Shown here piece after piece: positions 25,907 to 34,608 of a stretch of DNA of 64,000 nt (positions are counted from its first letter, which is position 1; each line of letters opens with the position of its first letter). Source of the stretch: TWA4 sp051879195 (lineage in GTDB: Bacteria > Bacillota > Clostridia > Lachnospirales > Lachnospiraceae). The position numbers and the translations under genes were made by a program. The stretch spans positions 5,847-69,846 of the forward strand of contig JBJELO010000300.1 of NCBI GenBank assembly GCA_051879195.1, written 5' to 3'. Below the pieces are notes generated by a model. The model ran no database searches. It was given only the letters and a program-made list of their open reading frames with translations, and was not told the origin of the DNA.

Positions 25907-27094
25907 ATGATGGAAAGCAGACAGGAGATTATGAAAACGGCACAGGAAAAATTCGGCAGCCTGATTGAGGGAGAGTGGGAGCGGATCGAACGCATGAAAG
26001 CCGGTTCCGAAGTAACTGATTTTTCCAGAAAAGAAAAAATTATTATCGGTATTCTTCCCGGTGACGGTGTAGGTCCCATCCTGATGGAGCAGGCACTTCG
26101 TGTGGCAGATGAACTTCTGAAGGAGGAGATTACTTCAGGTAAAATCGAATTCCGCACTATCGAAGGCATGACCATCGAAAACCGTGTGGCAAAAATGCAA
26201 AGCCTTCCCGCAGATGTTCTGACAGAAATCAAAAAATGTGATGTACTTGTAAAAGGTCCTATGGTAACCCCCAGAGCCGGAGACGGCCTTCCCAACCTGG
26301 TAAGTGCCAACAGCCTTCTGAGAAGAGAACTGGAACTTTTTGCAGCGGTTCGCCCCATTAAAATTCCCGATAAAAATATTGACTGGACTTTCTTTCGTGA
26401 AAACATCGAGGGTGAATATATCTGGGGCAATAAGGGAATTCAGGTAGATGAAGATCTGGCCGTGGATTTCAAGGTGCAGACGAAGCAGGGAAGCGAGCGC
26501 ATTGCAAGAGCAGCTTTCGAATTTGCCAGAAAGAACGGCAGAAAAAATGTAACCATCGTAACGAAGGCCAATATTGTCAAGCTGGTTGACGGCAATTTTA
26601 TTCAGGCAGTCAGAAAAGTCGGTGAGGAATATCCTGAGATTGAAATTCAGGAACGTCTCGTAGATGCCATGTGTGCGAAAATGCTGGATCCTGAATTCAA
26701 CAGAGGAATCGAGGTCGTTGTATTACCCAACCTGTACGGCGATATCGTAACCGACGTTGCAGCAGAACATGCAGGCGGACTGGGCAATGCCTGTTCCTCA
26801 AACATCGGCAATCAGTACGCTCTGTTTGAAGCCATTCACGGCACAGCGCCCTACCTCATGTCCCACGGCAGAGGACCCTACGCCAATCCCTGCAGCCTGA
26901 TCCGTGCCATCGGTCAGATGATGATCCATATCGGATATGCGGACAGAAACGACATTCTGGAAAAAGCACTGGATATCTGTACAATTACCGAGCGCAAGGT
27001 CGTTTTGACAACAGAAACGAAAGATGCCAGCGCAGCAGAGCTGACTGATTATCTGCTGGATACAATCCGTGCTGTTAGAGCACAGGAAAAATAA
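25907..27094 (+). CDS. icd: Isocitrate dehydrogenase (isocitrate/isopropylmalate family)
   Basis: A 395-residue oxidative decarboxylase of the beta-decarboxylating dehydrogenase family. It shows GILPGDGVGPILMEQ near the cofactor site, the substrate loop NSLLRRELELFAAVRPIK, and the metal-binding block LPNLYGDIVTDVAAEHAGGLG. The ~45-residue N-terminal extension is longer than in isopropylmalate dehydrogenases. Its place right after aconitase supports isocitrate over isopropylmalate as substrate. Cofactor choice is not certain from sequence. AGGAGG precedes ATG 25907; the second ATG is an equal start candidate. Confidence 0.88.
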   Translation: MMESRQEIMKTAQEKFGSLIEGEWERIERMKAGSEVTDFSRKEKIIIGILPGDGVGPILMEQALRVADELLKEEITSGKIEFRTIEGMTIENRVAKMQSLPADVLTEIKKCDVLVKGPMVTPRAGDGLPNLVSANSLLRRELELFAAVRPIKIPDKNIDWTFFRENIEGEYIWGNKGIQVDEDLAVDFKVQTKQGSERIARAAFEFARKNGRKNVTIVTKANIVKLVDGNFIQAVRKVGEEYPEIEIQERLVDAMCAKMLDPEFNRGIEVVVLPNLYGDIVTDVAAEHAGGLGNACSSNIGNQYALFEAIHGTAPYLMSHGRGPYANPCSLIRAIGQMMIHIGYADRNDILEKALDICTITERKVVLTTETKDASAAELTDYLLDTIRAVRAQEK

Positions 27095-27117
27095 GATATA
27101 AGGCAGTAACAGAACAG

Positions 27118-27172
27118 GACAGTCACTGTAAAATTCCGGATTTTATTCCGGATTTACAGGGGCTGTCTTTTT
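27118..27172 (+). terminator. Terminator after aconitase-icd
   Basis: An outer GACAG/CTGTC stem (27118-27122/27163-27167) and an inner stem CTGTAAAATTCCGG with CCGGATTTACAG (one bulge) are followed by TTTTT. Confidence 0.8.
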
Positions 27173-27290
27173 GTGCGTCGATACGGGTGTTTCAAAACTC
27201 TGAAAAGTATGATAAGATGGTTCCAGACAGGAAACGAAGGCAGTTGTTTTGATACTGGTTTGAAACAGCTACAGATGGAGGAAATTTGTT

Positions 27291-28160
27291 ATGAAAGATT
27301 CTGATTGGGAAATTTTGCATGAACTTTATAAAAATCCGAATATGACAAAGGTGGCAAATCTGCTGTACATCACCCAGCCTTCACTTACGAAACGTCTTCA
27401 GCATATGGAGGAGGAGTTTCAGGTGACGATTGTGAACCGGACACCGAAGGGGCTGGAGTTTACGCCGGAAGGGGAGTTTCTGGGAAAGCAGGCGGAGCGT
27501 TATCTGAAGTTTCTGAAGGAGACAAAGGATCAGCTTGAGAAGTTTAAGGAAAACAGAGAAGGCCTGATCACCATCGGTTCTTCCTATACATACAGCAAAT
27601 ATACGCTGTCGGAGCTGTTGATTCAGTACCGCATGAAGCATCCCAATGTGGAGTTTCAGGTCGTCAATGAGCAGAGCAATATTCTGTTTCGCAAGATGCT
27701 GGAGGGATCCATCGATGTGGGATTTATCCGCGGCGATTATGAGGGTGCGGTGAACCGGACGCTGATCGGGAAAAATGAAGCTTATCTGGTGACAAGAGAA
27801 CCGGTGGAACTGGATGAGCTGTCAAAGATGCAGATGATCGGTTTCAAGACCAATGACCGGACGCTGGAGCTTCTGCATAACTGGTGGAGAAACTGGTTTG
27901 GTACAGAACCGCCGGCAGGTATGGCAGTGGGTTATATTGATGTGGCCTGGCAGCTGATTCACAAGGGATTGGGATACACTATCTGTTTTCTTCCCGACAA
28001 TTTTGTAAACGAATATGATTTATGTCTGACACCGCTTAAAAACAGGGACGGAAGCCCGGTTATCAGAAATACCTGGTTTATTTATTCTAAAAACAAGAGG
28101 ACGACCAGAGTCCTGGAGGATTTTATTTATTATATCGAACATGAGACTAAACGTGATTGA
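27291..28160 (+). CDS. LysR-family transcriptional regulator 1
   Basis: A 289-residue regulator. Residues 1-60 form the winged helix-turn-helix (MTKVANLLYITQPSLTKRLQHMEEEFQV), and ~90-285 the periplasmic-binding-like effector domain. It is followed 78 bp downstream by a paralogue of nearly the same length. The pair lies between the aconitase-icd genes and the lactonase/permease/citDEF genes, so one or both probably sense citrate or a related acid. TTTCAAAAC-type repeats upstream may be an autoregulatory site, but I cannot define it. Confidence 0.92.
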   Translation: MKDSDWEILHELYKNPNMTKVANLLYITQPSLTKRLQHMEEEFQVTIVNRTPKGLEFTPEGEFLGKQAERYLKFLKETKDQLEKFKENREGLITIGSSYTYSKYTLSELLIQYRMKHPNVEFQVVNEQSNILFRKMLEGSIDVGFIRGDYEGAVNRTLIGKNEAYLVTREPVELDELSKMQMIGFKTNDRTLELLHNWWRNWFGTEPPAGMAVGYIDVAWQLIHKGLGYTICFLPDNFVNEYDLCLTPLKNRDGSPVIRNTWFIYSKNKRTTRVLEDFIYYIEHETKRD

Positions 28161-28238
28161 AATAAGAATAACATGGTTGAGTCTGTGATTGAAAAGTGGC
28201 TCAACACAGCAGAGCGATAACTGCGGCGGAGGAAAACA

Positions 28239-29099
28239 ATGAGAGACAGTGACTGGAAAATTCTGACTGTATTGTATGAAAAGAGAAGCATGACAAAAGC
28301 GGCAGAAGCTCTGTATATGACGCAGTCAGCACTTACGAAACGGATCAAAGCCATGGAGGATGAGTGGCATGTTGAAATCGTAAAGCGAAGCAGTCAGGGG
28401 GTCCTGTTTACTGATGAAGGAAAATATCTGGTGCAGAAGGCCAGTATTATGATGGATTTTCTGAAAGAGATTGAAGAACATTTTGCAGACCGGACAGCAA
28501 AAGAACTGTTGAAAATCGGTGTGCCCAATTCTTTTGCCAGACTGCATATGCCGGCGCTGCTGCGGGCATACATGGAGCGTTATGACCGGCTTCAGATCCG
28601 GATGATTTCCAACTCCAGCGATATCATCATGCAGCAGCTGATGGACGGCACAGTGGATATGGGAATCATCTGCGGCGATTATCCCTATCTTGGGGAGAAG
28701 ATCTGTCTCTTTGAGGAGGAACTGTACATTGTTACGCAGAAGGATCGTAAACTGGATGATATTGCACAGATGCCGCTGATCGAATCCTATTTTAATCCCA
28801 TGGTGAAGATGACGGTTCACCAGTGGTGGAAGCATCAGTTCGGCAATCTGCCCCATGATACCCACAGAGTTCCCTATGCTGATATTGCCATTGAAATGGC
28901 GGAAAACGGCCTGGGCAATACGTATCTTTTCGGAAACGACTGGAAGATTAATGAAGAAAAACTGCAGAAAATACCGGTTTACGACCGCGACGATACACCG
29001 GTCAGGCGCAGCGTCTGGATGATGCTGTCGGAAAGGTGTTATCAAAGTCAGGATATCATGGATTTTGTATCACTGGTGGAAGAATATTATGAGAAGTAA
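28239..29099 (+). CDS. LysR-family transcriptional regulator 2
   Basis: A 286-residue paralogue of the preceding regulator with the same architecture: HTH at MTKAAEALYMTQSALTKRIKAMEDEW and an effector domain from ~90. The two share the opening DSDWxIL and the MTK-A---Y-TQ pattern, so they arose by duplication, but they are clearly diverged and may read different acids. GGCGGAGG precedes ATG 28239. A strong terminator follows at 29105-29136. Confidence 0.92.
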   Translation: MRDSDWKILTVLYEKRSMTKAAEALYMTQSALTKRIKAMEDEWHVEIVKRSSQGVLFTDEGKYLVQKASIMMDFLKEIEEHFADRTAKELLKIGVPNSFARLHMPALLRAYMERYDRLQIRMISNSSDIIMQQLMDGTVDMGIICGDYPYLGEKICLFEEELYIVTQKDRKLDDIAQMPLIESYFNPMVKMTVHQWWKHQFGNLPHDTHRVPYADIAIEMAENGLGNTYLFGNDWKINEEKLQKIPVYDRDDTPVRRSVWMMLSERCYQSQDIMDFVSLVEEYYEK

Positions 29100-29104
29100 C
29101 ACAG

Positions 29105-29136
29105 AAGGGCCATTCCGTTTGGGAATGGCCCTTTCA
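29105..29136 (+). terminator. Terminator after LysR pair
   Basis: AAGGGCCATTCC (29105-29116) pairs with GGAATGGCCCTT (29122-29133), with a 5-base loop and a short T run. Confidence 0.8.
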
Positions 29137-29240
29137 GTCTGTATATGAATTTCTATTTGACAGTTCCGGTCGATATAATGGTTGTAAAAGAAAGTGGAAA
29201 ATGTCATTTCAAACATGGACATTTTGGACAGGAGGTTTAT

Positions 29241-30284
29241 ATGATGTTTGCTTATGTTGGATGCAGAACGACCAGAGAAAGAAATGCCCGCGGGAAGGGA
29301 CTGAAAACGTACGAGATTTCCGACAGCGGAGAATGGAAGGAGATTCAATGTCTGAAGACAGAGGAGAATCCTTCCTATCAGGCCCTCGATCTGGAGGGGA
29401 AATACCTGTATTCGGTGCACGGTGATATTACGAAGGTGAGCAGTTACCGGATTCTGGAAAACGGAACGCTGGAGCACATGAACACCATCGATATCGGAGG
29501 CAGAAATCCTGTGTTTATCACACCGGATAAAACAAACCGCTTTATGGTGGTGGCGGCTTTGCAGGGCGGTGCTGTTTATGTGATCCGCAGAAATGAAGAC
29601 GGTTCCCTTGGAGAGATTGTTCATATTACACATCTGGAAGGCAAAAAGGAAGGTACGATTTCCTTTGCTCACCAGTGCATCTGGGATCAGAAACAGGAAT
29701 TTCTGTTCGTGGTAACACAGGGAAGACTGCAGGGATACGGTCAGGTGAAGGTTTTCCGTTTTGATGCGGAAAACGGTACTCTGACAGAAACGGATACATT
29801 CCGTTCCCGTGAATATGATGAACCGAGACACATTGCCATTCATCCCAATAACCGTTATGCTTATCTGATCAATGAAAAAGGCAATAAGATGACATTTCTG
29901 GAGTTTGATGATAAAAACGGAAAACTGCATGCCCGCCAGAACCTTCCGTCTCTGCCGTCCACGTATACGGGAGAAGGACAGGCCAGTGCTTCCATACTTG
30001 ATAAAGGGGGAGAGATTCTCATCGGCTCCAACCGGATTCATGAATCGATTGTGGTATATCGGATTGATCAGCAGACCGGTTATATGACGGAGCTGGGGTA
30101 TTATCCGTCACTTGGTCTGACTCCCCGGTTTATCACTTTCAACCCGGATTACAGCAGATTTTATATCGCAAATGAAGACAGCGATACCATTGTTGAAATG
30201 AAACTGGATTCCGACAAGGGACAAATGGAATATACAGGACGGATTATTCCCACGGAAAGTCCGGTCTGCATTACATTCAGATAA
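29241..30284 (+). CDS. Lactonase-family beta-propeller protein (6-phosphogluconolactonase fold)
   Basis: A 347-residue seven-bladed propeller of the YkgB/Pgl lactonase family, with recurring blade units such as RYAYLINEKGN, SRFYIANEDSDTIVEM and PRHIAIHPNNRYAY. Start 29241 follows AGGAGGTTTAT; an ORF open from 29145 includes untranslated sequence. Members hydrolyse sugar-acid or muconate-type lactones. Being in a citrate island, a lactone of a hydroxy-tricarboxylic acid (isocitrate and hydroxycitrate form these) is a reasonable but untested substrate. It is followed 30 bp later by the permease, so the two are probably cotranscribed. Confidence 0.8.
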   Translation: MMFAYVGCRTTRERNARGKGLKTYEISDSGEWKEIQCLKTEENPSYQALDLEGKYLYSVHGDITKVSSYRILENGTLEHMNTIDIGGRNPVFITPDKTNRFMVVAALQGGAVYVIRRNEDGSLGEIVHITHLEGKKEGTISFAHQCIWDQKQEFLFVVTQGRLQGYGQVKVFRFDAENGTLTETDTFRSREYDEPRHIAIHPNNRYAYLINEKGNKMTFLEFDDKNGKLHARQNLPSLPSTYTGEGQASASILDKGGEILIGSNRIHESIVVYRIDQQTGYMTELGYYPSLGLTPRFITFNPDYSRFYIANEDSDTIVEMKLDSDKGQMEYTGRIIPTESPVCITFR

Positions 30285-30314
30285 ATACAGCACACATATA
30301 TCAGGAGGACGAAT

Positions 30315-31571
30315 ATGAATCTTGGCTTAATTTCTCTCATTCTGCTTCTGGCTGCTATTGCTGTCGGTTTTGCCAGAAACTGCAACGTAGGTATTCTCTG
30401 TATCGGTTTTTCCATGATTCTCGGTGTCATTTACGACATCAGTGCAAAAGATATTCTCAGCGGATTCAGCTCATCCCTGTTCATACAGATGGTGGGAATT
30501 ACCTATCTGTTTGCCATTATCAACGGCAATGGGACGCTGGAACTGCTGGCCAGAAAACTGGTGGGACTGGTTGGAAAAAAGAAGCAGCTGATTCCCTTTG
30601 TTTTATATATTCTGGGATTTGCCATCTGCGCGGTGGGTCCCGGTGCGATTCCCTCGCTGGCGATCATTCCCGTTATTGCAATTCCTGTTGCCATGTCAGC
30701 AGGTGTGAATCCGATCATGGCAGCTATCATCGGTGACCTGGGTGTAATGTCCGGAAGAATGAGCCCGTTGACTCCCGAAAGCGCAGTGGTCAGTGAACTG
30801 ATGAAAGAACAGGGAATGAGCGGCAATACGGTTCCCATTATGATTGCCCTGACAATCACGGCTCTGGCTGTTTCTGCACTGGTATATATTTATTATAAAG
30901 GCTGGAAAGTGGACACCACGGCAGCAGGAGAAAAAGAACAGGAAAAACTGCCTCCTTTCAGCCGTCAGCAGTGGATCTCTATTCTGGGACTTCTGGTTCT
31001 TGCAGTTGGCGCACTGTTTTTTTCCTGGAACGTGGGTCTGACCGGATTTATGGTGGGCAGCGTTCTGATCGTGCTGAGTGCCGGAGAAGAAAAGAAAGCT
31101 ATCAGTGCCATTCCCTGGAATGTCATTCTCATGGTGCTCGGCGTGGGCATTCTGATGAATGTCATTTCCCTGTCAGGCGGAATCGACATTATGGTTTCTG
31201 TTCTGGAATCGGTGATGAGCAAACGGACAGCATCCATGATTATGGCAGTAACAGCCGGTATCATGTCCTTTTTCAGCTCCGGTCTTGGTGTTGTATTCCC
31301 TACCCTGATTCCTACAGCCAGCGGACTGGCAGCAGGATTGGGCGTTGATGCACTGGAACTGGTATCCGTTATCGTTATCGGAGGAACCGTATCCGGCTTC
31401 ACCCCCATCTCCACCACAGGAGCTCTCATCATGGCCGGAGTAGCACAGCAGGAAAACTCCGAAGAAAAATTCCCTCAGAACAAGCTGTTCATGGAACTGT
31501 TTGCAGTTTCTTTTATCGCACTGGCATTACTGGCGGTTCTTGCTTTTACCGGCGTATACGGATTGATATAA
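30315..31571 (+). CDS. SLC13/MatC-like carboxylate permease (ion transporter superfamily)
   Basis: A 418-residue carrier with ~11-12 hydrophobic helices and the duplicated layout of ion-transporter-superfamily proteins. The paired reentrant regions are PESAVVSELMKEQ after MSGRMSPLT (~residues 140-160) and GGTVSGFTPISTTGALI (~residue 355), where SPLT and TPIST resemble the substrate-binding motifs of dicarboxylate carriers. Relatives move malonate, succinate or citrate. It is the second carboxylate transporter of the island, beside the 2-HCT protein at 20462. It may serve a different acid or product efflux. Confidence 0.8.
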   Translation: MNLGLISLILLLAAIAVGFARNCNVGILCIGFSMILGVIYDISAKDILSGFSSSLFIQMVGITYLFAIINGNGTLELLARKLVGLVGKKKQLIPFVLYILGFAICAVGPGAIPSLAIIPVIAIPVAMSAGVNPIMAAIIGDLGVMSGRMSPLTPESAVVSELMKEQGMSGNTVPIMIALTITALAVSALVYIYYKGWKVDTTAAGEKEQEKLPPFSRQQWISILGLLVLAVGALFFSWNVGLTGFMVGSVLIVLSAGEEKKAISAIPWNVILMVLGVGILMNVISLSGGIDIMVSVLESVMSKRTASMIMAVTAGIMSFFSSGLGVVFPTLIPTASGLAAGLGVDALELVSVIVIGGTVSGFTPISTTGALIMAGVAQQENSEEKFPQNKLFMELFAVSFIALALLAVLAFTGVYGLI

Positions 31572-31752
31572 AAGGCTGCAGAATAAAAGTCCAATCGGAA
31601 GTTAATTGTAATTTATCCCCATTACTTTCGGTTATATGCACATTCGTTTTAACAATTATACATCTTTCTTTTTGGAGAGTACAATGTAGTCAGAATAAAA
31701 CAAAAGCTGCTCAGAGATTGAGACAGGAATTTTCATAAGGAGGTTGACTGCA

Positions 31753-32055
31753 GTGAAAATTATGACAAATGCTGTAGCAGGTACTTTGGAATCCAGTGAT
31801 GCCATGGTAACTGTTGAGCCTAATGAAGGAAACGGAATTGATTTTGAACTGGACAGTGTGGTGATTCACCAGTTTGGAAATCAGATTAAAAAGGTGGTTA
31901 TGGAAACTCTGGACCGCCTGGACGTGGAGGATGTTAAAATCTCGATTGTTGATAAAGGAGCACTGGACTGTACAATCAAGGCAAGAGTGGAATGTGCGGT
32001 GTACCGTTCCAATTATCAGACAGAAAATCTGCCGTGGGGAGGTGCGATTAAATAA
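31753..32055 (+). CDS. citD: Citrate lyase acyl carrier protein, gamma subunit
   Basis: A 100-residue carrier subunit bearing the phosphoribosyl-dephospho-CoA arm. The start is a GTG at 31753: AAGGAGG ends 9 bases upstream and the protein begins MKIMTNAVAGTLESSD, so that S14 falls exactly where Klebsiella CitD carries the prosthetic group. A TTG at 31744 and an ATG at 31762 fit less well. The stop overlaps the first base of the citE ATG. The 180-bp upstream region carries GCACATTCGTT (31638-31648), shared with other promoters of this island. Confidence 0.95.
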   Translation: MKIMTNAVAGTLESSDAMVTVEPNEGNGIDFELDSVVIHQFGNQIKKVVMETLDRLDVEDVKISIVDKGALDCTIKARVECAVYRSNYQTENLPWGGAIK

Positions 32056-32954
32056 TGAATCCCAATAAAAAAAGATTAAGAAGAACCATGATGTTCTTAA
32101 ACTGTCAGAAACCCGGATTAATTAAAGATCCCTATATTTACAAACCCGATTCTATTATGCTGGATCTGGAAGATGCCGTTGCGGAAGGCGAAAAGGATGC
32201 TGCAAGATACTCTCTGTATCACGCCCTTCAGGAAATCGATTACCGCGGTGTGGAGCGTGTGGTAAGAATTAATGGTCTGGATACGGCTTACTGGAAAGAA
32301 GATATCAGAGCCTGTGTGGCGGGCGGCGCCGATTCCATCCGTGTGCCGAAATGTGAAAGTGCGAAAGATATTAAGATGGTGGAAGATGCTATTGCAGCTG
32401 CAGAAAAAGAATTCGGAAGAGAAGAAGGCAGCACTCTGATTATGGCAGCAATCGAATCTGCCATGGGTGTAATGAAAGCTCTGGAAATCTGCGAAGCCTC
32501 CGACAGATTATTCGGTATTGCATTGAGCGGCGGAGATTACACCAAGGATCTGCAGACCACCATTTCCGGCGGTGGTGTGGAGCTGGCCGGTGCGAGACAG
32601 CATCTGATCATTGCTGCAAGAGCTGCCAAAGTACAGTGTTTTGATACGGTATTTACCAATCTGGATGACATGGAAGGCTTCCGAAAGGAAGTGGAAATGA
32701 TCAAGGTTATGGGCTTTGACGGAAAATCCATTGTCAATCCGAGACAGATTTCCATTGTTCATGAAATTTTTACTCCTTCAGAGAAAGAAATTATTTTCTC
32801 AGAAAAGGTTGTTAAGGAAATTGATGAAAAGAAAGCACAGGGTATCGGTGTATTTACGGTAGATGGTAAGATGATTGACATTGCCTTTTATGACGGAGCA
32901 AAGAGGGTCATTGAACTGGCCAAAGCTTCCGGTGTTTACAAGGGGGATTTGTAA
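32055..32954 (+). CDS. citE: Citrate lyase beta subunit (citryl-ACP lyase)
   Basis: A 299-residue TIM-barrel subunit that splits citryl-ACP into oxaloacetate and acetyl-ACP. Family marks are MMFLNCQKPGLIKDPYIY, the metal ligand region SIMLDLEDAVAEGEKDAAR, RINGLDT, RVPKCES and AAIESAMGVMKA. Its ATG overlaps the citD stop by one base and citF starts two bases after its own stop, giving tight coupling of the three lyase subunits. Confidence 0.95.
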   Translation: MNPNKKRLRRTMMFLNCQKPGLIKDPYIYKPDSIMLDLEDAVAEGEKDAARYSLYHALQEIDYRGVERVVRINGLDTAYWKEDIRACVAGGADSIRVPKCESAKDIKMVEDAIAAAEKEFGREEGSTLIMAAIESAMGVMKALEICEASDRLFGIALSGGDYTKDLQTTISGGGVELAGARQHLIIAARAAKVQCFDTVFTNLDDMEGFRKEVEMIKVMGFDGKSIVNPRQISIVHEIFTPSEKEIIFSEKVVKEIDEKKAQGIGVFTVDGKMIDIAFYDGAKRVIELAKASGVYKGDL

Positions 32955-32955
32955 G

Positions 32956-34524
32956 ATGCTGAATAAAGTTGGAAGAGAAATTCCTGAAGAGGTTTTGAAA
33001 CAGACCGGAAAAGAGGTTTTCCAGGGAATTTATTACAAGGATAATACAGAATTCAAAAAACAGGGACCGATCACAAAGGTGGTTATGAACCACGATACCA
33101 GCAAAATGGTGAGTTCCATCCATGAAGCACTGGTGAAATGCGGTGCTCACGATGGTATGACACTGGGATTTCACCATCATTTCCGTGACGGCGATCTGGT
33201 TGTTAATATGGTCATGGAAGAGGTTCACAAAATGGGGATTAAGGACGTAACAATCTGCGCCAGCTCCCTCGGCAAGGCTCACGATGCACTTGTTCCCATG
33301 ATTGAGGACGGTACGATTACCGGAATTCAGTCTTCCGGCGTTCGTGGTAAGATTGGACAGGCAATTTCCGAAGGAAAGCTGAAAGGGCTTGCCATTATGC
33401 GTTCCCATGGAGGACGGATCCGTGCCATCCAGACAGGTGAGACCACTATTGATATTTCCTTTATCGGAGCACCTACCTGTGATGATTACGGCAATTGCAA
33501 AGGTGTGGGCGGCAAGAGTGACTGCGGTGTCCTGTCGTATTCCTTCGTAGATGGCAATCATGCCAACAAGGTGGTTGCCGTAACGGACTGCCTTGTTCCT
33601 TTCCCCAATTACCCTGCTGATATCAACATGACAAAAGTGGATTATGTCTGTGTTGTGGATCAAATCGGTATTCCGGAAAAAATTGCTACAGGTGCTGCAA
33701 AACCTACTACGGATGTGAGAAAGCTGATGATGGCAGACTACTGCACTCAGGTCGTGATCAATACACCTTATTTCAAAGATGGTTTTTCCTATCAGACCGG
33801 TGTGGGCGGCGCATCCATCGCTTCTGCTATCTCTCTGGGTAAAATCATGAAAGAGAGAGGAATCAAGATGGGATTTGCAGTAGGCGGTATGTCAAAAGCC
33901 ATGTGTGATCTGCTGGATGAAGGCCTGATTGGTAAACTTCTCGATACACAGGATTTTGATACAGCAGCTGTGGAATCTGTTAAGCGTCCGAATCATCACC
34001 GTATCAGTGCAGGCGCATATGCAAACCCGTTTAATAAAGGCTGTTTCGTAAACAAACTGGATTATGTCATTCTGGCAGCACTGGAAATTGATGTGGATTT
34101 CAACTGCAATGTAGTTGTAGGTTCAGATGGTGTCATTACAGGTGCACAGGGAGGACATCCCGATGCTGCAGCAGGAGCAAAATGCACCATCGTAATTTCT
34201 CCTCTGGTTCAGGGACGTATCCCTGCTATCTGCAGCAGAGTGACCACGGTAACAACTCCCGGGGAATCTGTAGATGTGGTGGTAACGGATTACGGTGTGG
34301 CAGTTAATCCCAACCGTCTCGATCTGCTGGAAGCACTGAAAGCTGCAGACTGTGTTCCGCTTCATACTATCGAAGAACTGAGAGATATGGCCTATGCTAT
34401 TACAGGAGAACCGGAACCGGTACAGTTTGATGACCGTATTGTGGGAATTATCGAAGGTCGTGACGGTACTGTTATGGATGTAGTTCACAAAATCAAAGAA
34501 TTTACTTTTAAAGATGAAAAATAA
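32956..34524 (+). CDS. citF: Citrate lyase alpha subunit (citrate:acetyl-ACP transferase)
   Basis: A 522-residue CoA-transferase-fold subunit that exchanges acetyl for citryl on CitD. The MLNKVGREIPEEV opening, GHHHFRDGD-like segment (TLGFHHHFRDGDLVVN), SHGGRIRAIQTGE and GGHPDAAAGAKCTI regions are characteristic. Start ATG 32956 lies one base after the citE stop with GGGGG upstream; a longer in-frame reading from 32875 lies within citE. A partial copy of the dispersed repeat (34536-34552) follows, then the hydratase gene. Confidence 0.95.
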   Translation: MLNKVGREIPEEVLKQTGKEVFQGIYYKDNTEFKKQGPITKVVMNHDTSKMVSSIHEALVKCGAHDGMTLGFHHHFRDGDLVVNMVMEEVHKMGIKDVTICASSLGKAHDALVPMIEDGTITGIQSSGVRGKIGQAISEGKLKGLAIMRSHGGRIRAIQTGETTIDISFIGAPTCDDYGNCKGVGGKSDCGVLSYSFVDGNHANKVVAVTDCLVPFPNYPADINMTKVDYVCVVDQIGIPEKIATGAAKPTTDVRKLMMADYCTQVVINTPYFKDGFSYQTGVGGASIASAISLGKIMKERGIKMGFAVGGMSKAMCDLLDEGLIGKLLDTQDFDTAAVESVKRPNHHRISAGAYANPFNKGCFVNKLDYVILAALEIDVDFNCNVVVGSDGVITGAQGGHPDAAAGAKCTIVISPLVQGRIPAICSRVTTVTTPGESVDVVVTDYGVAVNPNRLDLLEALKAADCVPLHTIEELRDMAYAITGEPEPVQFDDRIVGIIEGRDGTVMDVVHKIKEFTFKDEK

Positions 34525-34535
34525 AAAATGGTTTT

Positions 34536-34552
34536 AACTGTTCGGAGCCCGG
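34536..34552 (+). repeat. Degenerate end of the dispersed repeat family
   Basis: AACTGTTCGGAGCCCGG resembles the AACTGTTCAGAGCCAGG arm found elsewhere (two differences). Bases ~34542-34549 can pair with ~34577-34584 in an imperfect hairpin. It may be a decayed copy or chance. Confidence 0.35.
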
Positions 34553-34608
34553 CAATCTGATTAAAACACTGCAGGGTTCTGGATAAAAGAAAGTCAGGAG
34601 AACAGATT

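Noticed and set aside
29157..29179. TTGACA and TATAAT before the lactonase gene as a promoter
   Set aside because: The hexamers are only 11 bp apart, too close for a sigma-A promoter; the TATAAT alone may still be used.
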